Source: Microbacterium psychrotolerans (GTDB taxonomy: Bacteria; Actinomycetota; Actinomycetes; Actinomycetales; Microbacteriaceae). Taken from it: a stretch of 64,000 bases of DNA. Positions 57,321-64,000 of the stretch are shown one piece after another. Each line of letters begins with the position of its first letter. Position 1 is the stretch's first letter. The DNA is taken from positions 496,001 to 560,000 of the forward strand of contig NZ_JAVFWO010000003.1 in assembly GCF_031085295.1 (NCBI RefSeq), in the 5' to 3' direction. The notes under the pieces are model-generated. The model was not told the origin of the DNA, ran no database searches, and saw only the letters and a program-made list of their open reading frames with translations. The translations under genes and the position numbers were made by a program.

Positions 57321-57351
57321 GTGCGGCGGGCTTCGCGCCTGCCCGCCGCAC
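57321..57351 (+). terminator. Hairpin after WXG100 copy 2, possible attenuating terminator
   Basis: GTGCGGCGGGC and GCCCGCCGCAC form a perfect 11-bp stem with a 9-nt loop. A further CGCC/GGCG pairing outside a bulged G extends it. No T-tract follows. The sequence is unrelated to the copy 1 hairpin, but position and stem length are the same. Confidence 0.55.
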
Positions 57352-57392
57352 GGCGACGGTGACGGCGGCGCACGACAATTTGAGGAGTGACG

Positions 57393-57686
57393 GTGGGGGT
57401 CAAGGTCAGCTATGACGATCTCGGCGACCTGAGCACGCAGCTCAAGCACATCATCGACGAGTTCGAGAGCGCGGGCAGCAGGCGACGGGATCTCGAGGAC
57501 GCTGTCGACACGCCGTACGACAAGGACGATCTGAAGGACGCGGCCCACGACTTCGAGGGCCGCTGGGACGACCGTCGCAAGCGGCTCATGGACAACTGCA
57601 AGGGCGTCGCCGAGCACCTCGACGGCGTGATCGCCGCCTTCAAGGACTTCGACGAAGACGCGGCACGCAAGTCAGAGAACGGATGA
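57393..57686 (+). CDS. Small helical T7SS-associated protein, cassette 2
   Basis: 97 residues, charged and helical, paralogous to the protein at 53677: RDLEDAVDTPYDKDDLKDAAHDFEGRWDDRRKRLMDN aligns over its length with the first-cassette protein. No signal peptide or membrane segment. The GTG at 57393 is preferred because GAGGAG lies 5 nt upstream; GTG 57387, inside that ribosome binding site, would add two residues. It ends 4 nt before the large helical/membrane gene. Inferred role: partner or targeting factor for that protein, like Lap proteins of T7SSb. Confidence 0.8.
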   Translation: MGVKVSYDDLGDLSTQLKHIIDEFESAGSRRRDLEDAVDTPYDKDDLKDAAHDFEGRWDDRRKRLMDNCKGVAEHLDGVIAAFKDFDEDAARKSENG

Positions 57687-57690
57687 CGGA

Positions 57691-58899
57691 ATGACCACGC
57701 CTTACATGCCGTCGCACACGCCGGCAGGCACCCTGATCGAGAAGCTGCGCGGCGACGCCGGAGACGTCCAGACGCGCGGCCAGCAGATCGTCGACCTCGC
57801 AAGCGACATGTCCAGCGCATGGAACCTCATCTCCCGGCTCGTCGATGACGGCGCCGACATGGAGGGGAAGTCGATCGAGAAGCTCCGCGAGCTGTGCGGC
57901 AAGGTCAGCAGCGATCTGTCCGAGGCGGCCGAGCTGTACGACGCCGTCGGACCCCACATCCTGACGTACGGCAAGGAGCTCGAGACGTCGAAGGGCGTCA
58001 TCGACCCGCTGGTCGCGGATCTGCTGGATCTGTGGGAGGAGTACTACAACCTCAGCCGCACCGCCGACACCGCAGAGGGGGCGGTGCCGAACGAGCCCGA
58101 CGACGACGCGGACGCGGACGAGCAGTCGGCGTACGACACCGCCTCGGCGAACGCCGACGAGAAGCGGGGTCTGGCCACCGCCAAGCATGCGGATTGGGTC
58201 GAGAAGGCGGGGGAGTACGACACCGCCTGGGACAGCTGGTTCGAGGCCTTCGACACCGCCGCCAAGAACATCCGCGAGGGCGTCAGCGGCAAGATCGAGG
58301 ACGATTGGAAAGACGATCTCCGGGGCGCGCTCGACTTCCTGGCGAACGTCCTGGCGGTGGCGGGAATCGTCCTCGCCGTCCTCGCCATCGTGGTGGGCGG
58401 TCCCATCATCATGGCGCTCGCGGCCATCGTGGCGGTCGCGACCCTCGCCGTCGCGCTCACCCGCAAGCTCGCCTTCGATGACGGCAGCTGGTGGGATGTC
58501 GCCTTCGGCGTGATCGGCGTCATCCCGTTCATCGGGCCCGCGGCCCGCACGATCCGCGGCCTGGGCTCGGCATCCGGATGGCGCGCGCTCGGGACGGCCT
58601 TCGGCGACGACGCCCTGCGGCTGACCGGCATGAACGCCGCCTCCTTCGACGACTGGGCGTCGGGTCTCAACGCGCTGCGCGGCACGACCTTCGCCGACAA
58701 GGCGGCTGACTTCTCGGCGGCGCTGTTCTCGGGCAAGAACATCGACGACTGGGCACGCATGGGCTCGACCGGGCGCGACGCGCTCGCCACGGTCGGCACC
58801 GTCTGGGTGGCGCAGTTCCAGATCCTCGGCCAGATCAAGGACGCGAGCACCGGTTCCTTCTCCGGCTCGTTCGACCCCGACCAGAACCCGTTCTCGTGA
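57691..58899 (+). CDS. LXG/pretoxin-like helical protein with central membrane segment, cassette 2 (candidate T7SS effector)
   Basis: 402 residues, paralogue of the protein at 54006. The helical N-terminus includes GDAGDVQTRGQQIVDLASDM and DLSEAAELYDAVGPHILTYG, matching the first-cassette protein. An acidic loop (DDDADADEQ) follows, then two hydrophobic helices (about 214-262) and WWDVAFGVIGVIPFIGPAARTIRGLG, the pretoxin-like hydrophobic linker. The C-terminal 130 residues differ from the paralogue and match no toxin I know. Divergent tails on a shared N-terminal platform is the usual signature of polymorphic effectors, but activity is not shown. Confidence 0.78.
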   Translation: MTTPYMPSHTPAGTLIEKLRGDAGDVQTRGQQIVDLASDMSSAWNLISRLVDDGADMEGKSIEKLRELCGKVSSDLSEAAELYDAVGPHILTYGKELETSKGVIDPLVADLLDLWEEYYNLSRTADTAEGAVPNEPDDDADADEQSAYDTASANADEKRGLATAKHADWVEKAGEYDTAWDSWFEAFDTAAKNIREGVSGKIEDDWKDDLRGALDFLANVLAVAGIVLAVLAIVVGGPIIMALAAIVAVATLAVALTRKLAFDDGSWWDVAFGVIGVIPFIGPAARTIRGLGSASGWRALGTAFGDDALRLTGMNAASFDDWASGLNALRGTTFADKAADFSAALFSGKNIDDWARMGSTGRDALATVGTVWVAQFQILGQIKDASTGSFSGSFDPDQNPFS

Positions 58900-58959
58900 C
58901 GCGCACCGTGCGGCATCGCACGGCGCGGACCGGGGAGTCGGGGATGGGAGACTTGTCGG

Positions 58960-59577
58960 GTGAGTGACCTGCGCGCTGAATTGAGGGGCACGGTCGCCCC
59001 TGCCGTCCCGCAGTACCGGATGCTGCTGCCGCTGGGGTGGCAGTCGTACGACGTGACCGCCGATACCGAGCGGGACCTGCTCGGCGCGGCGCGGACGCGT
59101 CTCGCACAGGCCGGCCGACCGGATCTCGCGTCCGGCCTCGCCGTCCAGGTGGGGGATGCCATGCGCAGCCTCCGCGCCCAGGACGCGTTCGCATTCGCAC
59201 TGGCCGGCGAGACGGCGCCGTCCTGGGCCCTCGGGGCGGCCAGTCTCGTGGGGCTCCGGCGCAAGTCCACCCCCGAGATCCCGCTGGACGCCGTCGTCGA
59301 GGACGCGGTCCGCAACCGCGGCGGCATCGCGATCGGCGAAGGGCACCGCATGGTGCGCTGGACCGAACGTCGCCCGGTCATGCTCGAGGGCGTCGCGGCC
59401 GTCTCGTTCCTCATCAACTTCCTCATCCCGATTCCCGGCACCCGGCGGACCCAGGCCGTGCAATGGACGGCGACCGTCGCCCATGCCGCCGACATGGCGG
59501 AGGACGACCCCGTGCTGCTGGCGTGGGTCGCGCTCTTCGACCATCACGTCGCCACCTTCACGTGGAGCACGCGCTGA
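58960..59577 (+). CDS. T7SS cassette accessory protein A, copy 2 (unknown function)
   Basis: 205 residues, related to the protein at 55785 through the N-terminal (Y/F)RxLLPxGWxxYxV motif and the helix after it. The second half carries a hydrophobic patch (LEGVAAVSFLINFLIPIPGTRR) and a QAVQWTATVAH segment. The GTG start is weakly supported: there is no clear Shine-Dalgarno sequence, and the 60-bp gap before it could hold a separate promoter. It is immediately followed by accessory B (1 nt gap). Confidence 0.75.
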   Translation: MSDLRAELRGTVAPAVPQYRMLLPLGWQSYDVTADTERDLLGAARTRLAQAGRPDLASGLAVQVGDAMRSLRAQDAFAFALAGETAPSWALGAASLVGLRRKSTPEIPLDAVVEDAVRNRGGIAIGEGHRMVRWTERRPVMLEGVAAVSFLINFLIPIPGTRRTQAVQWTATVAHAADMAEDDPVLLAWVALFDHHVATFTWSTR

Positions 59578-59578
59578 C

Positions 59579-60196
59579 ATGCAGATCAACCTTCGACACG
59601 ACCCCGAGCGCAGTCTCCCCGTCCCGCACGTCGAGCGCTCCGAAGACGAGCGCGCACTCTGGGCGCGCGAGACCGCCTACGCCTACGCCGCACGCGAGGG
59701 ATTCGACGACGCCACGGCGGAGCGCATCACCGCGGCCCTGAACGACATCGCCGGCGCGACCGGAGACGACCACCGCAACCTGCTCCTCGTGGGGGCGGAC
59801 GGCCGCGTGCTGGCGCCGTTCACGGTGTTCGCGGCATCCGAGCCGCTGGCCGAGCCCGAGCAGGCCGCCTTCCTGTGGTCGGCCTCGGCGCTGCTGCCGC
59901 CGACCACCGAGGTGGTGGAGTCGGCGCAGCTGGGTGCCGGGATCTCCGTCACCCTGCTCGAGCGTCACGGCGACCACGATTACGGCTTCCGCCGCTGGCT
60001 CTTCGTCGGACAGAACGCCACACTCGGCGCCGTGCTCGGCCCCGTCGCTCCGTATGGCCTGGCCTTCGTGGAGGGCGTCGCGGGCGGCATCCTGCACGAT
60101 TCGGTCCTCGAGGGCTTCCTGCCCTCCGAGGACCGTACGCGGGTCGAAGCGCTCGATGCCGCCGTGGTGCGGGCGGGAGAGGACTGGCCGCTGTGA
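59579..60196 (+). CDS. T7SS cassette accessory protein B, copy 2 (unknown function)
   Basis: 205 residues, soluble. It starts MQINLRHDPERSLPVPHVERSEDER. The middle is helical (FDDATAERITAALNDIAG) and the second half is beta-rich (LLLVGADGRVLAPFTVFAAS, ISVTLLERHGDHDYGFRRWLFVGQNATLG). Its place in the cassette mirrors the protein at 56345. The start lies 1 nt after the preceding stop, and the stop overlaps the next GTG (GTGA), so it is translationally coupled on both sides. Confidence 0.77.
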   Translation: MQINLRHDPERSLPVPHVERSEDERALWARETAYAYAAREGFDDATAERITAALNDIAGATGDDHRNLLLVGADGRVLAPFTVFAASEPLAEPEQAAFLWSASALLPPTTEVVESAQLGAGISVTLLERHGDHDYGFRRWLFVGQNATLGAVLGPVAPYGLAFVEGVAGGILHDSVLEGFLPSEDRTRVEALDAAVVRAGEDWPL

Positions 60197-60969
60197 GCGA
60201 TCGCACGCTGACGAGCCTCGTCGACGAGGTCGACGAGTGGGGTCCCGTCGACTGGTGGCGGCTCGAGCTGCGCTCGTTCGTCACGACCCCCTACGCGCAG
60301 CATGCCCTCGTCGTGCTGGCCCCGAAGGAGGCGGTGCGCGCGGAGCATCGCGGCGTCCGTGCGGGAAGCTGCCTGCAGTCCCTCGCGTACATGTTCCTGC
60401 TGGTCGCTCCGCTCGTCGGTGCGGCGGCCATGCTCCGGTGGGTCGTCGGCGGGAGCGCGTTCGACTTCCCCCTCGCGTTCGCCGGCGTGCTCACGCTCAT
60501 CTCGTTCCTCGCGACGGCGTGGAGCGAGTACCAGCGCTTCCGTCATCCCCGCGCCGTCTCACAGTCGGGGATCCGCACGACCACGCTGATGCACATCGTG
60601 CCCGGCCTGTTCACGGCGCTCATCGCCATCACTGCCGGGCGCGAGCTGCTCGGCGACGGCACTTGGGTCTGGCTCGTCGTCATCCTGGCCGACGTGGTGG
60701 TCTACGCGGCCATCCTCGTGCGGGGCGTGACGATCAAGGACGGCCCGCAGAACCCCCACGACAACGTCGATCAGAGCATCAAGGAGATCCCGCCGTCCAC
60801 GCTGAGCGGGATCATGGCCGAGCGGGATGCCGCGATCGACCTGCTCGTGGCGCGCGGCAAGATCCCCGCCGACGTCGGGGCAGAGGCGCGTGCGACCGCG
60901 CCGGGGTGGCTGGCGCTCACGCTCGCGCCGGAGGCGGGCTCCGCCTACTACCGCCCTGATCAGGCCTGA
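60193..60969 (+). CDS. Four-helix membrane protein at the end of cassette 2
   Basis: 258 residues: a hydrophilic N-terminus with WGPVDWWRLELRSFVTTPYAQHALVVLAPKE, four hydrophobic helices between about 55 and 180 (AYMFLLVAPLVGAAAML, FAGVLTLISFLATAW, IVPGLFTALIAITAG, WLVVILADVVVYAAILV), and an 80-residue soluble tail. No family is recognised. It may fill the role of the shorter membrane protein of cassette 1, but the two differ in length and position. The GTG start overlaps the previous stop. The solitary third WXG100 unit begins directly after it. Confidence 0.75.
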   Translation: MSDRTLTSLVDEVDEWGPVDWWRLELRSFVTTPYAQHALVVLAPKEAVRAEHRGVRAGSCLQSLAYMFLLVAPLVGAAAMLRWVVGGSAFDFPLAFAGVLTLISFLATAWSEYQRFRHPRAVSQSGIRTTTLMHIVPGLFTALIAITAGRELLGDGTWVWLVVILADVVVYAAILVRGVTIKDGPQNPHDNVDQSIKEIPPSTLSGIMAERDAAIDLLVARGKIPADVGAEARATAPGWLALTLAPEAGSAYYRPDQA

Positions 60970-60976
60970 ATCGCTG

Positions 60977-61023
60977 CATGGGGAATGGTCCCCATGGGCT
61001 GATCGCGTCATGCCGGTTAGCGT
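60977..61023 (+). promoter_or_regulatory. Dyad plus -10 box controlling WXG100 copy 3
   Basis: CATGGGGA-ATGG-TCCCCATG (60977-60996) followed by TAGCGT (61018-61023), with the same spacing as copy 1. Confidence 0.6.
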
Positions 61024-61072
61024 GGAGTCGTCGGCCCGGGGTGGGTCGGGATTCTGAGTGAGGGAGTTGACG

Positions 61073-61360
61073 ATGGCCGATTTCGGTGCTTCGTATGCGG
61101 AGATGGAGCAGGTGGCGTCGTCGCTGTCGCAGGCTCGTGATGACATCCAGGGCCAGTTGGATTCGCTGAAGAGCCAGGTGGACACGCTGCTGGGTGAGGA
61201 CTTCAAGACGCAGCACGCTTCGGGCAAGTTCGGTGAGGGTTACACGGAGCTGACGACGGGTCTGAAGGGTGCGGTGGACGGCATCAACGACATGTCGGAG
61301 TCGCTGCTGGGCATGATGCGCGCGATCCAGGACCTCGACCAGCAGCTCGCCGGCGGCTGA
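61073..61360 (+). CDS. WXG100-like T7SS substrate, copy 3 (no cassette downstream)
   Basis: The same 95-residue product as the genes at 53308 and 57017. Here no partner genes follow. The next gene is the unrelated DNA-repair gene at 61598, separated by a hairpin. It is either a stand-alone extra dose of the secreted protein, a landing site where a cassette could be gained or has been lost, or the remnant of a cassette duplication. Confidence 0.87.
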   Translation: MADFGASYAEMEQVASSLSQARDDIQGQLDSLKSQVDTLLGEDFKTQHASGKFGEGYTELTTGLKGAVDGINDMSESLLGMMRAIQDLDQQLAGG

Positions 61361-61389
61361 ACCCCGCTCACGTCACAAAGCTCGAGAGT

Positions 61390-61425
61390 CTGACCGGAGC
61401 GCCGCGCGCAGCGGCCTCCGGTCAG
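61390..61425 (+). terminator. Terminator hairpin after WXG100 copy 3
   Basis: CTGACCGGAG pairs perfectly with CTCCGGTCAG. Inside it GCCGC pairs with GCGGC around a 5-nt loop, giving a 15-bp stem with one bulged base. A short GTTTC follows. From here to 61597 no gene is evident: the frame opened by the ATG at 61443 is short and unsupported. Confidence 0.7.
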
Positions 61426-61597
61426 GCCGTTTCGGAGGGAATGCGATGACGGGCGTGCGGTCGCCGAGGGCCTTCCGCTTCAGCACCGCATCCGCTCCGG
61501 CTTCGCACTTCGCTGGGGACAGGCACGATTCGGCGCGCGGCACAGCCGTGTCCGATTTCCGCGAGCGGCTGTCGGGGGAGCGTGTCAGGCTAGGGGC

Positions 61598-63292
61598 ATG
61601 AGCCTCACCATGACACCCGGCGCACATCTCGGCGCCATGTCATTCGACGAGCGCTATCGCGCCATCGACTCGCGCGACGCGCGCTTCGACGGGCAGTTCG
61701 TCACGGCGGTGCGCTCCACGGGCATCTACTGCCGGCCGAGCTGCCCCGCGCGCACCCCCAAGCCGTCGAACGTCACGTTCTATCCGACGAGCGCCGCCGC
61801 CCACGAGGCCGGCTACCGCGCGTGCAAGCGCTGTCTGCCCGAAGCGGCACCGGGCTCACCGCAGTGGAACCTCCGGGGCGACACCGCGGGGCGCGCCATG
61901 CGGCTCATCGCCGACGGCGTCGTCGAGCGCGAGGGCGTTCCCGGACTCGCGCGCCGGCTGGGCTATTCCCCGCGGCATCTGACGCGGCTCCTCACCGCCG
62001 AGCTCGGCGCCGGACCACTGGCCCTCAGCCGCGCACACCGGGCGCAGACGGCCCGCATGCTGCTCGTGGGCACCGACCTGCCGGCCGCCGACGTCGCCTT
62101 CTCGTCGGGGTTCGCCAGCGTGCGGCAGTTCAACGACACCATCCGCGAGGTGTTCGGCATGCCGCCGCTCGAGCTGCGCGCCCGGCGCCGGCTGTCGCGG
62201 CCCGGCGAGCGGCAGGGGGCCGCACCCGCATCGGGCGCCCCAGGTGTCATGATCGACCTCGCGCTCCCGCATCGAGGCGCGCTCGATGCCGCGGGACTGT
62301 TCGCGTGGATGGCCGCGCGCGCCGTGCCGGGGACAGAGGCGGCCACCGCCTCGACGTTCGCCCGCACGCTCCGTCTTCCCCACGGTCCCGCGTGGTTCGA
62401 GCTCCGCCTCGACGACCTCGGCCGTGTGCGGCTGCGCGCGGCGCTGACCAACCTCGCGGATCTGTCGACCCTCGTCACGCGCGCCCGGCGTCTGTTCGAC
62501 CTCGACGCCGACCCGGTCGCCGTCGACGACGCGCTGGCGCGGCATCCGCAGCTCGCTCCGCTCGTCGAGGCTCTGCCGGGCATACGCGTCCCCGGCGCTG
62601 CCGATCCGCATGAGATGCTCATCCGGGCCATGGTGGGCCAGCAGATCACCGTCGTCGCCGCACGAACGGCGCTCACGGCGCTGACCGCGGCGCTCGGCGA
62701 GGAGGTGCCGGCTTTCGCGGGCATGCTCTCGCGGGCTCATCCGCCGGCACGTGGGGGAGCGGAAGCCGACTCGACGGATGCCGGTTCGATGGGGGCGCCC
62801 GCGTCGGTCCGGCTGTTCCCGACGATGTCCGCGATCGCCGAGCACGGGGGAGAGGTGCTGCGGGGGCCTGCCGCCCGCATCCGTGCCATCACGGGAGCCG
62901 CTGCCGCCCTCGCCGATGGAACGCTCACCCTCACCCCGGGCGACGACGCCGTCGAGCAGCGCGCGGCCTTGCTGGCGATGCCGGGCATCGGACCCTGGAC
63001 GGCCGACTACGTGCGCATGCGCGTGCTCGCCGACCCCGACGTCTTCCTGCCGGGCGACGTCGCCGTCCGCGCGGGCGCCGCCGCTCTCGGGCTCCCCGCC
63101 GAGCCGCGCGCGCTCGACGACTGGGCTGCGCGCACCGCGCCGTGGCGCAGCTACCTGACCGCCCACCTGTGGAACGCGGTCCCGCCGAGGGCGCCCGCAA
63201 GAGCACGTGCCGAACGCGCGCCCCGCGAGGCGCGATCCGAGTCGTCCGCCCCATCCACTCCGTCCGCATCGATCACCGGAGGCATGTCATGA
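61598..63292 (+). CDS. Ada-type regulator / AlkA DNA-3-methyladenine glycosylase fusion
   Basis: A 564-residue alkylation-damage sensor and repair protein. The Ada N-terminal zinc domain has Cys45, Cys49, Cys76 and Cys79 ([15 protein letters not shown] and ACKRCLP); one of these cysteines takes methyl groups from DNA phosphotriesters in the family. An AraC-type DNA-binding domain spans about 100-185. The C-terminal half is Alk[21 protein letters not shown], then helix-hairpin-helix [20 protein letters not shown] and FLPGDVAVR with the catalytic Asp. It lacks the O6-methylguanine transferase domain of E. coli Ada, which the next gene supplies. Met14 (61637) is an alternative start. The stop overlaps the ogt start (ATGA). 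Confidence 0.95.
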   Translation: MSLTMTPGAHLGAMSFDERYRAIDSRDARFDGQFVTAVRSTGIYCRPSCPARTPKPSNVTFYPTSAAAHEAGYRACKRCLPEAAPGSPQWNLRGDTAGRAMRLIADGVVEREGVPGLARRLGYSPRHLTRLLTAELGAGPLALSRAHRAQTARMLLVGTDLPAADVAFSSGFASVRQFNDTIREVFGMPPLELRARRRLSRPGERQGAAPASGAPGVMIDLALPHRGALDAAGLFAWMAARAVPGTEAATASTFARTLRLPHGPAWFELRLDDLGRVRLRAALTNLADLSTLVTRARRLFDLDADPVAVDDALARHPQLAPLVEALPGIRVPGAADPHEMLIRAMVGQQITVVAARTALTALTAALGEEVPAFAGMLSRAHPPARGGAEADSTDAGSMGAPASVRLFPTMSAIAEHGGEVLRGPAARIRAITGAAAALADGTLTLTPGDDAVEQRAALLAMPGIGPWTADYVRMRVLADPDVFLPGDVAVRAGAAALGLPAEPRALDDWAARTAPWRSYLTAHLWNAVPPRAPARARAERAPREARSESSAPSTPSASITGGMS

Positions 63293-63801
63293 CCACCGCG
63301 ACCATCCAGACCCTCGAGACCCCCGACGGCGCCTTCACGCTCCTCGCCGACGACGCGGGGCGCGTGCTCGCCTCCGGCTGGACCGCAGACCCTGCGGCGA
63401 TCCTGGCCCGCCTGCCGGAGCGCGTGCGCCCCTCGACCGTCGAGACCGGCGAGACGGATGCCGCAGCCGCCGTGGCGGCCTACTACGACGGCGACCTCGC
63501 CGCCATCGACGACGTCGAGGTCGCGCAGCACGGCACCGCGATGCAGCTCGCCGGCTGGGCGGCGCTGCGCCGCATCGCCCCCGGTCGCCCGCTGACGTAC
63601 AGCGAGTTCGCGGCCGAGCTCGGCTCCCCGAGCGCTGTGCGTGCTGCGGCGTCCATCTGCGCCCGCAACGCCCCTGCACTGTTCGTGCCCTGCCATCGCG
63701 TGCTCCGCACCGACGGGAGCCTGGGCGGGTTCGCCTGGGGACTCCCGGTCAAGCAGCGGCTGCTCGACCGGGAGGCGGCGGTTCCCGCGCTGATCGCGTG
63801 A
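63289..63801 (+). CDS. ogt: Methylated-DNA--[protein]-cysteine S-methyltransferase
   Basis: 170 residues; suicide repair enzyme that moves the methyl group from O6-methylguanine in DNA to its own cysteine. The active-site motif [21 protein letters not shown] places the acceptor at Cys135. Upstream, [28 protein letters not shown] forms the DNA-recognition helix region. The N-terminal domain is short and variable, as usual. The ATG overlaps the Ada-AlkA stop by 4 nt, with GGAGG 6-7 nt upstream, so the two are co-expressed, presumably under Ada control. Confidence 0.96.
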   Translation: MTTATIQTLETPDGAFTLLADDAGRVLASGWTADPAAILARLPERVRPSTVETGETDAAAAVAAYYDGDLAAIDDVEVAQHGTAMQLAGWAALRRIAPGRPLTYSEFAAELGSPSAVRAAASICARNAPALFVPCHRVLRTDGSLGGFAWGLPVKQRLLDREAAVPALIA

Positions 63802-63808
63802 GACCCAG

Positions 63809-63842
63809 CCACCCCGGATCGTCCCAGGACGGTCCGGGGTGG
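63809..63842 (+). terminator. Terminator of the ada-ogt operon
   Basis: CCACCCCGGA pairs with TCCGGGGTGG, and an inner GTCC pairs with GGAC, giving a long interrupted stem. It begins 8 bp after the ogt stop. No T-tract. Confidence 0.6.
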
Positions 63843-63896
63843 GCGGCGTCTCCGTGGAGACCCGCGAGGAATTTCCGGGGAGGCGGAAAGCGCTTG

Positions 63897-63926
63897 TTGC
63901 GCCCAGGGAATTCTCAGGTATAGGCT
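63897..63926 (+). promoter_or_regulatory. Putative promoter for the gene at the right edge
   Basis: TTGCGC (63897-63902) and TAGGCT (63921-63926), 18 nt apart; TATAGG at 63919 with 16 nt spacing is an alternative reading. The start point would lie about 55-60 nt before the ATG at 63988. Confidence 0.4.
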
Positions 63927-63987
63927 GGAGGGCTGGCGTGTCGTTTCGGCGGCACCCAGCCCATGTCCCGCGAACAAGGAGGAAGCC

Positions 63988-64000
63988 ATGTCTCAGGCCG
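63988..64000 (+). CDS. Start of an unidentified gene cut by the right edge
   Basis: ATG TCT CAG GCC (Met-Ser-Gln-Ala) preceded by a perfect AAGGAGG ribosome binding site 5-6 nt upstream and a plausible promoter. Too short to identify. Confidence 0.6.

Larger units (their letters stand above)
60973..61366 (+). repeat. Long direct repeat carrying WXG100 gene, copy 3
   Basis: Matches 53208-53601 over 394 bp with one mismatch (AGTCG here, AGTGG in copy 1) and no indel. It therefore includes the dyad, the region between dyad and -10, promoter, leader and gene. It may mark the right-hand end of the modular locus. Confidence 0.9.

Noticed and set aside
53208..61366. Transposon-borne duplication of the WXG100 units
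   Set aside because: No transposase, terminal inverted repeats or target-site duplications were seen. The repeats are better explained by recombination or gene conversion.
61443..61597. Short open frame between WXG100 copy 3 and the Ada-AlkA gene
   Set aside because: Fewer than 55 codons, no ribosome binding site, no resemblance to any protein. The stretch is more likely the ada promoter region.

Overview
The window is a chromosomal segment of a very GC-rich actinobacterium. Leaderless promoters, the perM-purN-purH gene order, a deazaflavin (F420)-type nitroreductase, a LAATG sortase signal and a type VII secretion locus all fit. The codon style and gene set suggest Microbacteriaceae (Microbacterium or a close relative). 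That is inference, because the window holds no rRNA gene.

Left part (1-7.3 kb): the 3' end of a P-type cation ATPase gene runs off the left edge. Next come a TetR-family regulator and a divergent FAD oxidoreductase fused to a Rieske domain, with a perfect palindrome against the oxidoreductase start. Then sucC-sucD (succinyl-CoA synthetase), closed by a strong terminator.

Middle (7.3-40.2 kb): about half the window is one open reading frame of about 10,909 codons. It encodes a secreted, cell-wall-anchored giant protein: signal peptide, proline-rich stalk, a very long array of beta-type repeats, RTX-like Asp/Gly repeats, and a C-terminal LAATG/hydrophobic/RRRR anchor. Its core is a tandem array of a 381-395-codon unit, with 14 recognisable copies of one marker loop. 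Three 25-bp tandem repeats straddle its stop codon.

40.2-47.1 kb is mostly housekeeping: a tautomerase, an F420-type nitroreductase coupled to a SUMF1-like protein, an AzgA-type purine permease, a PerM/DUF6350-like membrane protein, then purN and purH.

47.2-61.4 kb is a type VII secretion (T7SS) locus of modular design. An RDD+FHA membrane protein and a three-ATPase EccC/EssC motor with its own FHA domain are followed by two cassettes. Each cassette starts with a WXG100-like gene and continues with a small helical protein, a roughly 400-residue helical/membrane protein with an LXG- or pretoxin-like layout, and two or three accessory proteins. A third, solitary WXG100 gene closes the locus. 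The three WXG100 genes are identical at nucleotide level. Each has the same ATGGG-N8-CCCAT dyad about 23 bp before its -10 box and a strong hairpin after it, and a related dyad precedes the motor operon. EccB, EccD, EccE and mycosin are not in the window. This locus and the giant protein are the best candidates for undescribed biology.

Right end (61.6-64 kb): an Ada-AlkA fusion overlaps ogt (alkylation repair), followed by a terminator and the first codons of another gene. No tRNA, rRNA, CRISPR array or insertion sequence was seen, and no gene-free stretch exceeds 300 bases.
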